Shown here: positions 10,611 through 21,864 of the stretch, in pieces
How positions within the stretch are numbered: the stretch's first letter is position 1
Layout: every line of letters begins with the position of its first letter
Source of the DNA: Dastarcus helophoroides
Lineage: Eukaryota; Arthropoda; Insecta; Coleoptera; Bothrideridae
Length of the DNA: 64,000 nt
Reading direction: 5' to 3'
Assembly (NCBI GenBank): GCA_028583605.1
Contig: CM053327.1
Location: 2,108,001 to 2,172,000, forward strand
Position numbers and translations under genes: made by a program
Notes under the pieces: model-generated
What the model was told of the DNA's origin: nothing
Database searches by the model: none
What the model saw: only the letters and a program-made list of their open reading frames with translations

Positions 10611-11330
10611 TGAGCCTATCTTTTTACGCTTCTGATCAACGTACTTCCATTTGGAATTTTTTTTTTAATATCGAATAGTATCCCCAATGTGAAATACCCC
10701 AATTGCTCCACAACAATCACTTCAAGAAGCTAAAGTAATGTTTTATTTTGTTCAATCATTTTTTAATGTGTTAATAATCGTGTGTTTTTTGTTCTCTTAG
10801 CGGATTAACATTCTTTTTAAAAAAGTTTTTGTGCCTTATTACAGCAGTCCATATTTGGGTGAATATTCTATAAAAAGCTAACTTTATCAGTTTTCTGTTA
10901 TTGTATCTAGATTTTTAATAACCTCTAATCTATACCGGTTAATATTATATAAACAGAATTCCTGATCTCCTAAAAAATCTAATTTTTAACCGATTTTACT
11001 AAACTCAGAAACACGAAATTTGGACAGTATGTTCCTTCTATGGCAAAGGTAAGCAATAAGCATATATTTTTGAAAATCCTTTCTTTAAGGGTGTAAAACG
11101 AAGGGCAAAATTGTGTGTCGAAATTAGCATGGGACAAAATTAATATTGTATTTTGTGTAAACAATGTAGGAAAGACTTACTTAGACACGTATTTGGCCGA
11201 TTTTAACAATTGAACCCATAAATTATAAAAAGGGTTGAAATGGAGTTTTGAACACATTATGAAAGACGCTTTATAATGCGTTTTACGAACTAACATTTTG
11301 TTGAGGTAATCTATGAAAGAAATAACTAAA
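10611..11330. other. no recognisable gene
   Basis: This may contain the N-terminal end of the mariner copy (minus strand), but I cannot follow it. Open frames are short, and no TIR could be matched to the far side of the mariner. Confidence 0.4.
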
Positions 11331-11334
11331 CACG

Positions 11335-11660
11335 TACAGGATATACTTCTTCCGGGATTGGACCTTGTCAAAAAACTACTAAAAGTTTTCGACGTTTCGC
11401 CCACCATCGTAGGGGACTTCTTCAGGAACAAAGAAAAGAAACAATAAATGAAAAGAGGAATATAAGGGAATATGCAAAAATAAAAGAATGAAAAGGCCCA
11501 TTTCAAAACATCAGAGCACGGTAACTCAGAATGTCCATCATACAGAGGCCAAACTCTTCTGAATTGAAAATTGGTACAAAGGATAAGAAAGTTTAGACAG
11601 AAGAGCACGGTAACTCAGTACGTCCACCATACCAGAGGCGAAACTCTTCAGAAGAGTCGC
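11335..11660 (-). repeat. Penelope-like family 2 repeat
   Basis: This closely matches 57846-58200 (-) and, reversed, 58201-58345 (+). On the minus strand it reads: a unit with TGAGTTACCGTGCTCT; about 45 bases later a second copy of that unit; then a spacer; then the hammerhead-like core at 11385-11432; then a stretch ending CCCGGAAGAAGTATATCC. The internal duplication of the roughly 50-base unit is present in both the 11.5-kb and 58.1-kb copies, so it belongs to the family. The long open frames over these copies (11177-11608 and 57819-58226, minus) come from the repeat and share residues such as LTRSNPGRSISC, but I do not regard them as genes. Confidence 0.75.
11385..11432 (-). ncRNA. hammerhead-ribozyme-like motif, family 2
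   Basis: On the minus strand, GTTC precedes CTGAAGA (11425-11419), then an A, a stem of GTCC pairing GGGC with one G-U, GAAAC, GTC and GAAA. The order, GUUC-CUGANGA-stem II-GAAAC-GUC-GAAA, fits a minimal hammerhead core with GUC as the cleavage triplet and a very short stem III. The extra A before stem II and the near-absent stem III loop are departures from textbook forms. Confidence 0.4.
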
Positions 11661-11703
11661 ACTCATTTCCGGAAATCGTCAAGGCAGAAGTAAGAATTTT
11701 AGA

Positions 11704-11953
11704 TTTCAGTTTTCAGTTTTCAGTTTTCAGTTTTCAGTTTTCAGTTTTCAGTTTTCAGTTTTCAGTTTTCAGTTTTCAGTTTTCAGTTTTCAGTTTTCAG
11801 TTTTCAGTTTTCAGTTTTCAGTTTTCAGTTTTCAGTTTTCAGTTTTCAGTTTTCAGTTTTCAGTTTTCAGTTTTCAGTTTTCAGTTTTCAGTTTTCAGTT
11901 TTCAGTTTTCAGTTTTCAGTTTTCAGTTTTCAGTTTTCAGTTTTCAGTTTTCA
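11704..11953. repeat. perfect 7-bp tandem array (TTTTCAG)n
   Basis: Thirty-four exact TTTTCAG units run from 11710 to 11947, with a partial unit on each side. No base substitution is seen in the array, which points to recent expansion or active homogenisation. It lies about 45 bases from the end of the Penelope-like family 2 repeat. Confidence 0.98.
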
Positions 11954-13060
11954 TTGCTTGGTTAGTTTCCTCTAAGCATATCTTTCTACTTAACCCCTTC
12001 AAATACAGGTAGTTGATGATAAATACTCCAATTTTTATATTTTCACAGTTTCAGATAAACTTTTTTTTTCAAATATTATTGGGTAAAATTCATTTGACAT
12101 TGATATTTTGAAGACAGACTTTACACTGACATTACCAATAAGTTATTGTTCATTGCTATTGTATTGCAATATTTTATTTATCCATGGAATCTGTCTATTC
12201 TAATTGGATATGAATACATCCTCGCATATGGGATAGGAAAGTATTTTATATTTTAATGCATATTTTCTTAGAGTTTCCCATGAATAATACCTAACAACTG
12301 ATGCCGAATTGTTTACAACTCACCATAAAAATATTTTTAACTTATAAAAATAGGGTCAAAGTATAAACCGTTAATATCCTTTCTCGCTGATTTCTTGCTT
12401 ATCCTTTGATTTATTGAAACATCCATTTAATATACCTTTTTAAAAAACCCATTTAGAACGATACTCTAAAAAGCACTTCCTGGTTACATAAATAAATAAT
12501 TAATTTCTGGAGCTTTAATTAATATCGAAAAAAGGGAGACAAAAGCGGAATTCAAATCAAAGCGGACCGAGAGACATATTGAGTTTCAACGCAGTAAACA
12601 TCCTTAAATAAAATAATTAAAGCAGTAGCCAGGTTTATTGATCATGGAGGCAATATTTACTAATGGACTTATTCGGTTCATCAATCCTAAGAACATTTAA
12701 TGGATGGGCGTTTTGAATGGTATCAAGTCATGTCAGCAAAACACGATATTCTGGTTTATTAAAGTTTACTTAAACCGATTCCTCATTTCAAACGGGACTT
12801 CTTTCAATTCCTTGACAAGCTTTCAATACTAATAAATTAAAAGTTAAGACTGCGTAATGTATTTTTAATACGTCGGCTTTGAGTCGCTCCATCTAGACGG
12901 GGAATTTTTTTTTTCAAATAAATTGCCTTGTTTCGCTTTGTAATGTCGTTGAAAATAGAGAATATTCGATTTGAGACAGTTTTATAAAAGCACGATAATG
13001 GTGGATGTTTTCTACTTAATATAGTCTGGTTTGAAATTCTAGCTTATTTTCTTCTCTAGT
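11954..13060. other. no recognisable gene
   Basis: AT-rich non-repetitive sequence with no open frame above 60 codons and no matched inverted ends. I see nothing here that I can name. Confidence 0.5.
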
Positions 13061-13061
13061 C

Positions 13062-13160
13062 CAGGGGTTCTCAACCTTTCTCAACCCAACCCATTTTATC
13101 TATTATTAACCCTGTCGACCCCCAACAAAAATATTTTGGTTTTATTGAGATGTGTTGCAT
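13062..13160 (+). mobile_element. orphan hAT terminus
   Basis: CAGGGGTTCTCAACCTTT at 13062 is the well-known terminal sequence of a large class of hAT elements and their MITEs. It is followed by a C-rich stretch ending GTCGACCCCCAAC and TTTTGGTTTTATTGAGATG, also typical. No inverted partner ending in CCCCTG was found within the next kilobases, so the other end is deleted or decayed. Confidence 0.6.
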
Positions 13161-14199
13161 TACTTAAAGTTTAAGTATTAAACTGTCTTTATCCAGAAAT
13201 AAGTAATTTAAATTAAAAACAAAAACTTTTTTTTAATGCAAAATTTTATTAGAAAATTTTTATTGATAAGACATGAAATTAAAAAAGCTAGTTAGTTAGT
13301 TAGTTTTAATGAACCATTACTGCAGAACTTTTGTTGCTGTATCAGAATAGGACCAAGAAAAATGATACGATAGAAAAATAACAAAAAAAAAGTTGGGCAG
13401 TCATGTGGACTGCCGACAGAAGTGAAAACTTAAAACTAGGAAATAACAGTGATAATTTTTTTTCTGACCTTATTGAAAATAAAGTAATTAAACTGTTCTC
13501 AACTAACCTAGAATGTTTATATCTTTTGATATCTAATTTAATTGTTCTGTAACTGAATTAAAATGTTTAGATATTTTAATATCTGCGGGATAAATACCTA
13601 ATATTTTATATTACTTACGTTTAAATCAAATGACAGGCGACTAATATTCGCTAGACTAGACCCTGGCCGAATTTTTCCATTTAACCATCGTTATATTATC
13701 CTATGTATTCATCACAATTATTTCGTAGTTGAATTACTTATTTTATAATTAGCAGAAATATATACTCCGTTATTTCATATTTTAAAAGAAATAACTGAGT
13801 CACAAAAGCGCCAAAGACGAAATATTTAATTGTAAGTGTTATGATAGTACTTAAGTCAAAATATTACTTGAAGATTTTAGGAAATGTCATTTAAAAATAT
13901 AACAGCGTCGCCACATGCTCGACCAAATGTTACTAGTTTCTGTTGTCACTATGCTGTTTGCAATGCGCATATGAAGTTATGTTGGTGTGAAGCGTTTTTA
14001 TTATGCTGTCTTGATTTCCATTTTGATCTTACACGTCGCATGGACCCTTTCGAATTGATGACATTTTTTTTCTGATGGTCGGCTTTCATTTACGGAGAAA
14101 ATTGGAATTATGGTAATCAAATCAAAACACAATTTAGAAAATCAAAATGTTCACATTTTAGCATATTCAATTTAACTTCAGGGGTAGGATTAAATTATC
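13161..14199. other. no recognisable gene; possible interior of the hAT-derived element
   Basis: Contains a short TTAG tandem run near 13286-13303 and two similar phrases with GTTTATATCTTTTGATATCT and GTTTAGATATTTTAATATCT near 13515 and 13565. No coding similarity is seen. Confidence 0.4.
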
Positions 14200-14441
14200 A
14201 GGCTTGTTTAGCTTCGGAAAGCGTAAGCGAAATTGGCGCAGTGGTCTAGAATGTCTGCTTTGTACGTGGTGGCATCCAAGTTCGAACCTTGCTGCCGATT
14301 TTGCCTTTTTTTAATTATAATGCGGGTTCTAATCATAGGTGCATAAACTGTAAACATTAGAGCATGTCGCCTACAAGAAATAGCGTGATGGTAACGGGAA
14401 GCCATTAGTTTTTACCATATCAAAAGTGGCTCAACAAGCCT
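14200..14441 (+). mobile_element. 242-bp TIR-bounded element with tRNA-like interior
   Basis: AGGCTTGTTTAGC (14200-14212) and GCTCAACAAGCCT (14429-14441) are inverted repeats matching at 12 of 13 positions. Between them lies a tRNA-like segment with both internal Pol III boxes. I could not identify a target duplication. It may be a SINE head captured in a MITE, or a tRNA-derived element whose ends happen to pair. Confidence 0.4.
14225..14300 (+). promoter_or_regulatory. tRNA-like segment with Pol III A and B boxes
   Basis: TGGCGCAGTGG (14234-14244) fits the A box and GTTCGAACC (14280-14288) fits the B box; the 46-base spacing is that of a tRNA gene. CCAAG-TTCGAAC-CTTG can form a near-normal T arm. 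No convincing acceptor stem or anticodon arm is formed, so this is better read as a tRNA-derived SINE head or a tRNA pseudogene than as a functional tRNA. A T-run follows at about 14305. Confidence 0.5.
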
Positions 14442-14769
14442 AAAGAAAATTTTACTTAAAAAAATTGCCCGAGCATCCTTTATGATATGCGTTCTGCATG
14501 CTTTTTAACCTTTTTTGCAGTCACGGACCACTTTTCTATTATTAGAAACACCATATACCCCTTTCGGTGGAATTTTGTTAAGGAGGAGGCCAACAATCAT
14601 TTTGAAAAAATGATAGGCCAAAAAATCAAAGCAGAAAAACTTCCAGCTGAATATATGTACATTTTCATTTAACGACATAAACTACAGAAGCCGAATTAAC
14701 AATTTTGTATAAATGTCCTTAAAATAGATTTCTAATATTTTTACTAATGTCTTAATATTTCGATCTAAT

Positions 14770-16260
14770 TCTAAAAAAATAAACGAGTTTGGAAAATTCA
14801 AGATTTCAGGCAAAAATCAATTTCGAGGAAAAAATTGGACATTTTCAGAAACATTAGGACATTGCATTTTGAGATAAAATTGAGAATTTCTAAAAATGAG
14901 GCGAAATTTGTAAAACAAGTTGCAATTTATAAAGTATAAGTATTTAGAAAGGTTAATAATACTAACAGAACTTTTATAGAAGGGTATATTTTTTAAAGTC
15001 CAAAAAGTAGAATTCCTAGAATAGTCGAAATTTCGAAGGAGATGGTTTTGAGGAAAGGGTGTATTGTGGAAAAAAAAATTAATCTTTTAAGGAGAAAGTG
15101 AAAATTTCAAAAAAAGACGATTGCCAAGAAAAAAGTGGAAATTACCAGAAATAATAAATATTGAATTTGGAGTTAAAAAACAAAGTTTTGATAAAAAGCA
15201 AGCTTTAAAAAAATAGTAAAAATTTTAAGAAAATCGGTTTCTGAAAGGTCGATATTTTCAGAAAAACCACGGTGCTGACAAAAATAATAAAATCCAAGAA
15301 ACCTAAATTTCGAGAAAAAGGGTGAAATTTTCCAGAGAAAGTCAAATTTTCAAAAGAATATCACATTTTTCAAGTAGTCTACATTAAAAAAAATCTTATT
15401 TTGCGAATAAAGCCTAATATAAAAAGAAATAACTATAAAAAATAGAAATTAGGAGAAAAAGACTAATATCAAGGACAAAAATAAAATTTCAAGAAAAAAT
15501 TACAATTTTGCACAGAAAGTCCAATTTTTGGAAGAGTCATTTTTGCTGGAATATCTTTTCAAAATTTAAAATATTAAATTTTGAGATTAGTCAAAATTTC
15601 CCTAAAAAAAAGATTTTAAAAAAATTAACAAAATTTTAAGGAAAAGAAGCTCAATGCTAACAAAAATAATAAAAATAAACAATCAAAATTTTGACAAAAA
15701 TTTGAAATATTCCAAACGAAGTCAAATTTTCAGAACAAAACTAAATTTTGCAAGTAGTTCACATTAAAAAAATCTTATTTTGCGAATGAAGCCTAACTCA
15801 AAAAGAAACAACTTTGAAAAAAAAGAAAGTCGGAGAAAAAGACCAATATTAAAAACAAAATTAAAATTTCGAGAAAAAATTAAAATTTCGCACAGAAAGC
15901 CCAATTTTGGGTAAACAGTCAATTGTTTTGCAAAATCTGTCAACATTTCATAAAAAAGGATTCTGAGAAATCTAAGGAAATTTTAAGGAAAAGAAGGCAA
16001 TTTAACAAAAATAATAAAAATTTCTTTAAAGAACGATTTTTGGAAGAATTGCCAAATTTTGGGAAAAATATGGGTTTTGAGGTAAAAGTTGAAAGCTGCA
16101 AAATTAAAAATGAATAAAAAAAATCTAAATTTCAAGAGAAGATCCACATTTTTGAAAAAAACCGAAAAAGTGGAAGCTTATTGTAAGTTCGAAATTTTCC
16201 CACAGGGAAATATTTTGTCAAAATTTTAAAAGAGGATAAATTTAAACAAAAATGGTGGGA
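14770..16260. repeat. degenerate low-complexity block, A-rich on + strand
   Basis: Built from imperfect, irregularly spaced repetitions of GAAATTTTGAGAAAAA and AAAGTCAAATTTTCA. Two sub-segments repeat at larger scale: about 15350-15520 and 15720-15900 share a phrase ending AAAATCTTATTTTGCGAAT and the following bases, offset about 370 bases. Open frames here are by-products of composition. Confidence 0.85.
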
Positions 16261-16284
16261 ATTTGTTTACTTATTTTTTTAATG

Positions 16285-16380
16285 ACTAGCTGAGGGAAGG
16301 ACAAGCTGACTGTCCCCTGCTTCTTTGTGACGCCAGAAAATGTCCAATATTGAGATAAGCCTCGCAATTTTAACAATCAA
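16285..16380. repeat. GC-richer core sequence, copy S1 (hinge of A-rich and T-rich blocks)
   Basis: GAGGGAAGGACAAGC, CCCCTGCTTC and TGTGACGCCAGAAAAT occur in order exactly where the A-rich block gives way to the T-rich block. Related phrases occur at 23762-23800, 25745-25780, 26210-26265 and possibly 32290-32340. Confidence 0.55.
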
Positions 16381-16394
16381 GGAAAGAAATTTAT

Positions 16395-17335
16395 TTTTGC
16401 CGAATTGTTGTTTTTTTTTCTCAACATTTAAAATTCTCAAATTCAAGTTTTAACAAAAAAAGAAAATTAATTTTCAAAAGTTTGAATATTCAAAATGTCG
16501 ACATTATTTTAATTTCGATTTTTTTTTTTGAAATTTTTTAACTTTTCATGCAAAAATTTGTATTTAAAATGTTCAATTTTTTTAACGTTTAACTTTTTCC
16601 AAATTTTAGCTGTTTAAATTTCGACTTTAAAAAATTTTTGATTTTTGATAATTTTGCCTTTTTTTTCAGTAAATTGGTTTTTCGAAAATTTCAGCTATTT
16701 TGAAAGATTGAAAATCATAATTTTTTTGTTTCAATGTTTTCTTTTAAATTTTGATCCTTTTTAAGATTTTAATCTATTTATCAAAATATACTTTTTTGTA
16801 AAAATATAGAATTTTATGAAAATTTTACCATTTTTTGAAATATTCGAATTTCTTAAAAGTTGACATTTTTAAAAAATCTTATTTTTATGGAAATTTTAGG
16901 TTTCTATGAAAATGATAACATTTTTCAAAATTTCGATTTTTCCAGAAAATTTTTATTTCAAAAAAAATACTTACTCGTAGTTCTCATAAACATTTTGGAC
17001 TTTTTTCAAATTTCTCAATTTTTTTAAAAATCTTATCATTTATTGAAAATTTGAACCCTAAAATGTCGAAATTTTTTGAAAATTTGGAATAAATTGAAAA
17101 ATTTGCCGTTGCCATTAATTTCAATTTTATCAAAAATTTTGCTTTTTTATATCGAAATTTCACCATTCTCCAAAATTTTTACATTTTTTAAATTTGCAAG
17201 TAATTTTAAAATTTCGTATTTTTTCAAACTTTTGAACTTTTTTTCAAAATATCAAGTATTTAGATTTCAAATTTTCGAGTATTTTTTAAATTTATTTTTA
17301 AAATATTCCGCACTATTCACAATTTAAGGTTAATA
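16395..17335. repeat. degenerate low-complexity block, T-rich on + strand
   Basis: Same degenerate unit as 14770-16260 but in the opposite orientation, with phrases such as CAAAATTTCGAC and TTTTTTGAAATTTT. With the block to its left it forms a loose inverted arrangement around the core at 16285-16380. Confidence 0.85.
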
Positions 17336-17617
17336 TTCTTCTGCATTTGATCCATATCAAAACGATACTCATGTATCGTTTATCGTATAGATTTTGTACT
17401 TCCAAATTCAAATTCTTTGCATTATCTTGTGCGCAGATTTTACCCCCAAGGGATTGCCAAAAACGCCAACATCTTCATAAACTGAAACCTAAACACTAAT
17501 TTTGTATTTCTAAATAAAAAAATAAAAAAATTTCATACAAATTTTTATCCACTATTTATCAATCACAATTGGGGAATGAATTTAAAAAATTTTTTTTTAG
17601 ATCTCATGTACGTTATA

Positions 17618-18111
17618 CAGGGTCCCGCAACAGTGTGTCGGGCATTTGTAGATCCTATAATACAGAAGTTAGAAATTCTATTTAAATGCAAACCTTAACT
17701 GCGTACAAGGATATATTTCAGGAAAATATGTTTACTTGTACAGGATGTCTCTAAAAAGTGTGAGCCGCTGAGGATGAATTTTTTAAAATGTTTTGAATTT
17801 TTTTGTATTTTTAAAGAATGTTTAAAGAAAATGTTGCAAAATATTGTTTTTCTCTTCATTTATTTATCGCTCTGGAACTATTTAATCAAATTTAACAATA
17901 TCTTAGGAATATGTAAAGTTGTCAGAAAGAACCCAAAAATGTAAAAAAATATAGAGGGTTCTATTTAAAAAATTCACCCTCAGCTGCTCACACTTTTTGG
18001 AAACAGCCTGTACATGTAAACATATTTTCTTGAAATACATGTTTGTTAAGGTTTGCATGTAAACGGAATTTTTAACTAGACAGATGCACGACGCACTCTT
18101 GCAGGACCCTG
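17618..18111. mobile_element. MITE with concentric inverted ends (Tc1/mariner-like)
   Basis: Outer ends: CAGGGTCCCGCAACAGTG at 17618 and its inverted, slightly diverged form ending at 18111, flanked by TA on both sides (17616-17617 and 18112-18113). The inverted similarity runs about 170 bases inward. Inside it, a second pair of ends, CAGGATGTCTCTAAAAAGTG (17741) and CACTTTTTGGAAACAGCCTG (ending 18010), is again flanked by TA. No coding capacity. The TA flanks and the CAGGG start suggest mobilisation by a Tc1/mariner-superfamily transposase. Confidence 0.85.
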
Positions 18112-18389
18112 TATAAGGAATTCATGTGCAAAATTTCAGTTCTAAACCCACTTGTTTAGCCTGTGCATTGTCTACCAATCACTGCTAAGAATTGTATTAA
18201 ATAGATATTTGATATTTTTAGTTAAATTTGTGTTTTCCCAAAATTTTATCTAAATTTCGGTTTTAAGTTCAATATTTTGACTCTCTTTCGAAATTCTGTG
18301 CTCTACTTAGAATTTAAATAATGTAAGATTTATGTATTAAAAAGAGCCCGATAATTTATAGAAGGAAATCCGAATTGTGTAATTACCAT

Positions 18390-19330
18390 TCAGAGAAAAA
18401 CCGATAAATACTTAAAAATTCAGAAATTCTTTAACAAATTAGAAATTTAAGACCAAACATTTTGGCAAAAAGTAAAAATTCAATAAAATATACATTTTAA
18501 AATTTTGGCAACTTACAATTTTTTTCTAAAATTCATTTAATTTGAATTCTAAATCTCAATTTCAGATTTTTATTTGTTTATTAAAATTTTAACTTTGGGT
18601 TGAATTTCTGGAAATTTCGGAATTAAAGAAAAAGAAGAAATTTTAAAATCTTATGTTGCAAACTGAAACTGGAGATATTCACCAAAATTAAATTTTGTAA
18701 AGACCATAAATATTAAAAAACTGGGATTCTAAATTAATGTTCATATGAATTTATGTTTTTTAAGGAAAAAAAAAACAAAATTAAAAGAACATCGAAAAAT
18801 TATAAATTTTGAGAAAACACCTAACATTGTTTGGAGAATTACATTTTTTTTTAATTGAAAGGTTGAACTAAAGCTTTTAATTTAATATTTAAAAATTAGG
18901 AAAAAAATTAAAAGTTTCAAAAAAATTGAAATTTTAATAGAAAAATTTTGACGAAAATTCCTTATTTGTGGAAAAAACCAAACTTGGAAAACATTTGAAA
19001 TGTTTAAAAATAAAAAAAACATGAGCAAAAGCTGTAAATTCTGATATTGTAGGAAAAAAGTTTTTCTAGGCAGGCTTTACTTTTTTCCAAAATTCTGAGA
19101 TTACGATTTAAAATATCATTTTTTTTACATAAATGGTTGATGTTATAGTCAAATTTTTTGATTTTAAATTCAAACTTTCTATTTAGTTCCTTAAATTAAA
19201 TTAAAAAAAGTTCCAATTTTAATTCAAACCTTTGAAATTAAAGCCGATTAGTCGAAATAACCCGTTTCTCCTCATTTTTTTTCAAGAAAAATTGAAATAT
19301 TTTCAAAACTGTGAAATATAGCAATAAACA
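18390..19330. repeat. degenerate low-complexity block, A-rich turning T-rich
   Basis: A-rich phrases such as AAAATTAAAAGTTTCAAAAA dominate up to about 19080, after which T-rich phrases with CCAAAATTCTGAG take over. It has the same style of degenerate unit as 14770-17335. Confidence 0.7.
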
Positions 19331-19364
19331 TGAATAAAATAACCGTATTTTTTCACGAAATTAA

Positions 19365-19540
19365 AATCAGAAAGTTGGTGTATATTTCTGGTGTAACCGG
19401 AAGTTGAAGGAATTTGAAATAATTTTAAAAGATAGTTTATACCCGAATAATCCTATCTATTCATAAAATTAGTTTGTCTTTATAATAAGTGGTTCTCCGT
19501 ATAAAGGGGATCACCCAACTACAAAAAAGAACCCTGTATA
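19365..19540 (+). repeat. dispersed repeat D1, copy 2
   Basis: Similar to 1-150: AGAAAGTTG start, a long match through TTTATAATAAGTGG, and CACCCAACTACAAAAAAGAA followed by CCCTGTATA. The CCCTGTATA end could be a terminal motif of a DNA element. Confidence 0.6.
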
Positions 19541-20985
19541 TGTAAGTGCCATTCCGAAGTGTAGATGCCAATGTTTAACAACTTTTAATGAACTTTATCT
19601 CTATATTGTAACTGAATATATGGCTGCTTACGAATTATTTTGTACACTTCATAATTTTTAAGTTTTTCAATAGCAGAACCTACACCAGTTTCATTCCTAA
19701 TTTCTCTTACTGTAGAAAACTCATACTGCATATTACACGGTATTAATTTATTTGAAAGTTGATGTAAAATAACCAAAGCTAATAAGCATAATTTCTCTTT
19801 AATGTATCAATGGATTCAACGGTGATACTCTGTACATATAAAATTGATTTCCTAGAGTATGATCCTTACTATTTGCAATCATATATCGGGTGACTGAAGT
19901 GATTGTACCAGCTCGTGTTAGGCTGTAGAACAATAGTATACCGTTCATATTTTAGCGTTTTACGACCAAGACACAAGGATCATTTGGGGTAATAAAAATT
20001 GCGGCATTAATTTCATTTTGAAACACAAAAGGCCAAGGGAAAGATATTCACCATAATAATAAAATGACTCTCATTAACGAACCTCGTTAAGCTACTGAAG
20101 AGAAATGTGGGTTAACATTATTTAGACGCAATTTAATTATTTTTTCAATGTTAATTCGCTTGAAATTTTTTGAGATATACTTTAAAGTGTTTTTATCAAG
20201 AAATGAAACATGCAGTTATTGGTGTCATAATGGCAAATCCTAATAGGAAGGTTAATTTTCTAGATAAAAACTATACATCTCTAAAGTTTACTGTTGAACT
20301 CTAATATACCGGCGGTTTTATTTACAGGTTTAACTATTTTTCATTAAAAAATTCATTGCAGCAATATAAGATAGAGTTAATGAGAAATATCTGCTTTTAT
20401 GCATTTACCCAATAGTTTCTTGGCGTTAGTTCTAATAAAATCCCATTTCAATGCACCATTTACACTCCTATTTTATTTTATAATATTCGCTGAACGTATG
20501 CTGTATAGTTTTAAAAGAGAATGTTCTTAACTTAAAAGCATCATGGATAACATCAATTCGAGATCCAGTATTACAAATGGCAGAATTAATTTGCCTTGGT
20601 TGGGTGATTAATAATCGTTAGCGGATGCAATTAGGTTTCGGATAACCGGTGTGATCAAGTTACATATGTAAGCTTAGTGTATTCATGTTCCCAAATCATT
20701 TCATAATAGCAAGGTGTTATGCAAACTTTTAATATTACTAGAAATATATCTTTTTTTCCAACGACGAATTTTATTGGTAATATTAATTTTGAAAAGTAGG
20801 AAATAATATTAATATATTTTGAAAAAGATTTTATCTTTCCAAAACTCCATATTAAAATCGATTTTCTGCGAAATTATTCGAGATATAACCTGTTCTATGG
20901 AAAAAAGTATTTTTTTTTTCGTATTTATATCGATAATTAGCATCAGTGGTGGTCGAAACTCGAGCAATACCAAATCCATATTGCA
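19541..20985. other. no recognisable gene
   Basis: Mostly unique-looking AT-rich sequence with open frames up to 63 codons and none recognised. No tandem or inverted structure of note. Confidence 0.5.
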
Positions 20986-21864
20986 TGCAGATTCTTAAAC
21001 CATACCTTGACTATTTGAGGTAAGAAGTGGAATAATGAAAATTATGACTTTTTTAAAAATTTCGACTTTCTAAGAAATTTTGACCTTTTTCTTGCAAATC
21101 TGCTTTTTTTGGAATTTTAACTTTTTTTGAAATTGTTGATGTTTATTTAAAGGTTTGTTCGTGTTTTTCTAAAAATATTTACTATTTGGAAGTATTTCAT
21201 CAGTTTTGAAATGTTTGATTTTATTCCAAATCTTGACTATAAGAATTTCGACCTTTTCTCGTAATTTGCATTTTTTTTTTAAATTTCCTTTGTTCAACAC
21301 TCTGCTTGAATTTTCCTAGACATTTTTACCCCTTGAAAAAATTTAACCAATTCTTGAATTATTGTTTTTGTTGTGCAATCTTAACTTTGAAAATTTCGAT
21401 TGGTTTCTGGTGATTTGCATTTTTTTTTTAATTTCTACTGGTTTTCAAATATTTGATGTGTTCTTGGTTTTAACTTTTTTTCGTAAATTTTGACTTTTAA
21501 AAAATCTATTTTTTTGATAAATTTTGGCCTTATTAAAGTATTTACTTTTTGTGGTAATTTTAACATTTTTTTTTAATTCTGAATCTTTCAAAACTCTGAT
21601 TTTATTTATAATGGCGGCTTTTGCTCGAAATTTCTACTTTTATAATAGTTTTTATTTGGCTTCAAAACAGTGGCTTTTTTAGAAAATTTTTATACCTTTT
21701 ACTAGGGAGATTTTGACTATTCCCATTTTTTTTTCAAAATGTGTTCTTTAAAAATGTCAATATTTTTATAATCCTTGCTTTTATTAAATATTGTTCCATA
21801 TTATTTTTGGAAACTCTAGTTTTTTGAAAACCTGAACCTTTTTTAAAATTTCTTTTAGGTTTAA

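Noticed and set aside
11177..11608. 143-codon minus-strand frame, similar in translation to 57819-58226 and 58171-58380
   Set aside because: The similarity follows from the Penelope-like family 2 DNA repeat; the frames have no shared start, and one copy is on the opposite strand of a palindromic pair.
11704..11953. CRISPR array
   Set aside because: The 7-bp units have no spacers; this is a tandem microsatellite in a eukaryotic sequence.
14225..14300. Functional tRNA gene
   Set aside because: Pol III boxes are present but acceptor and anticodon stems do not form properly.
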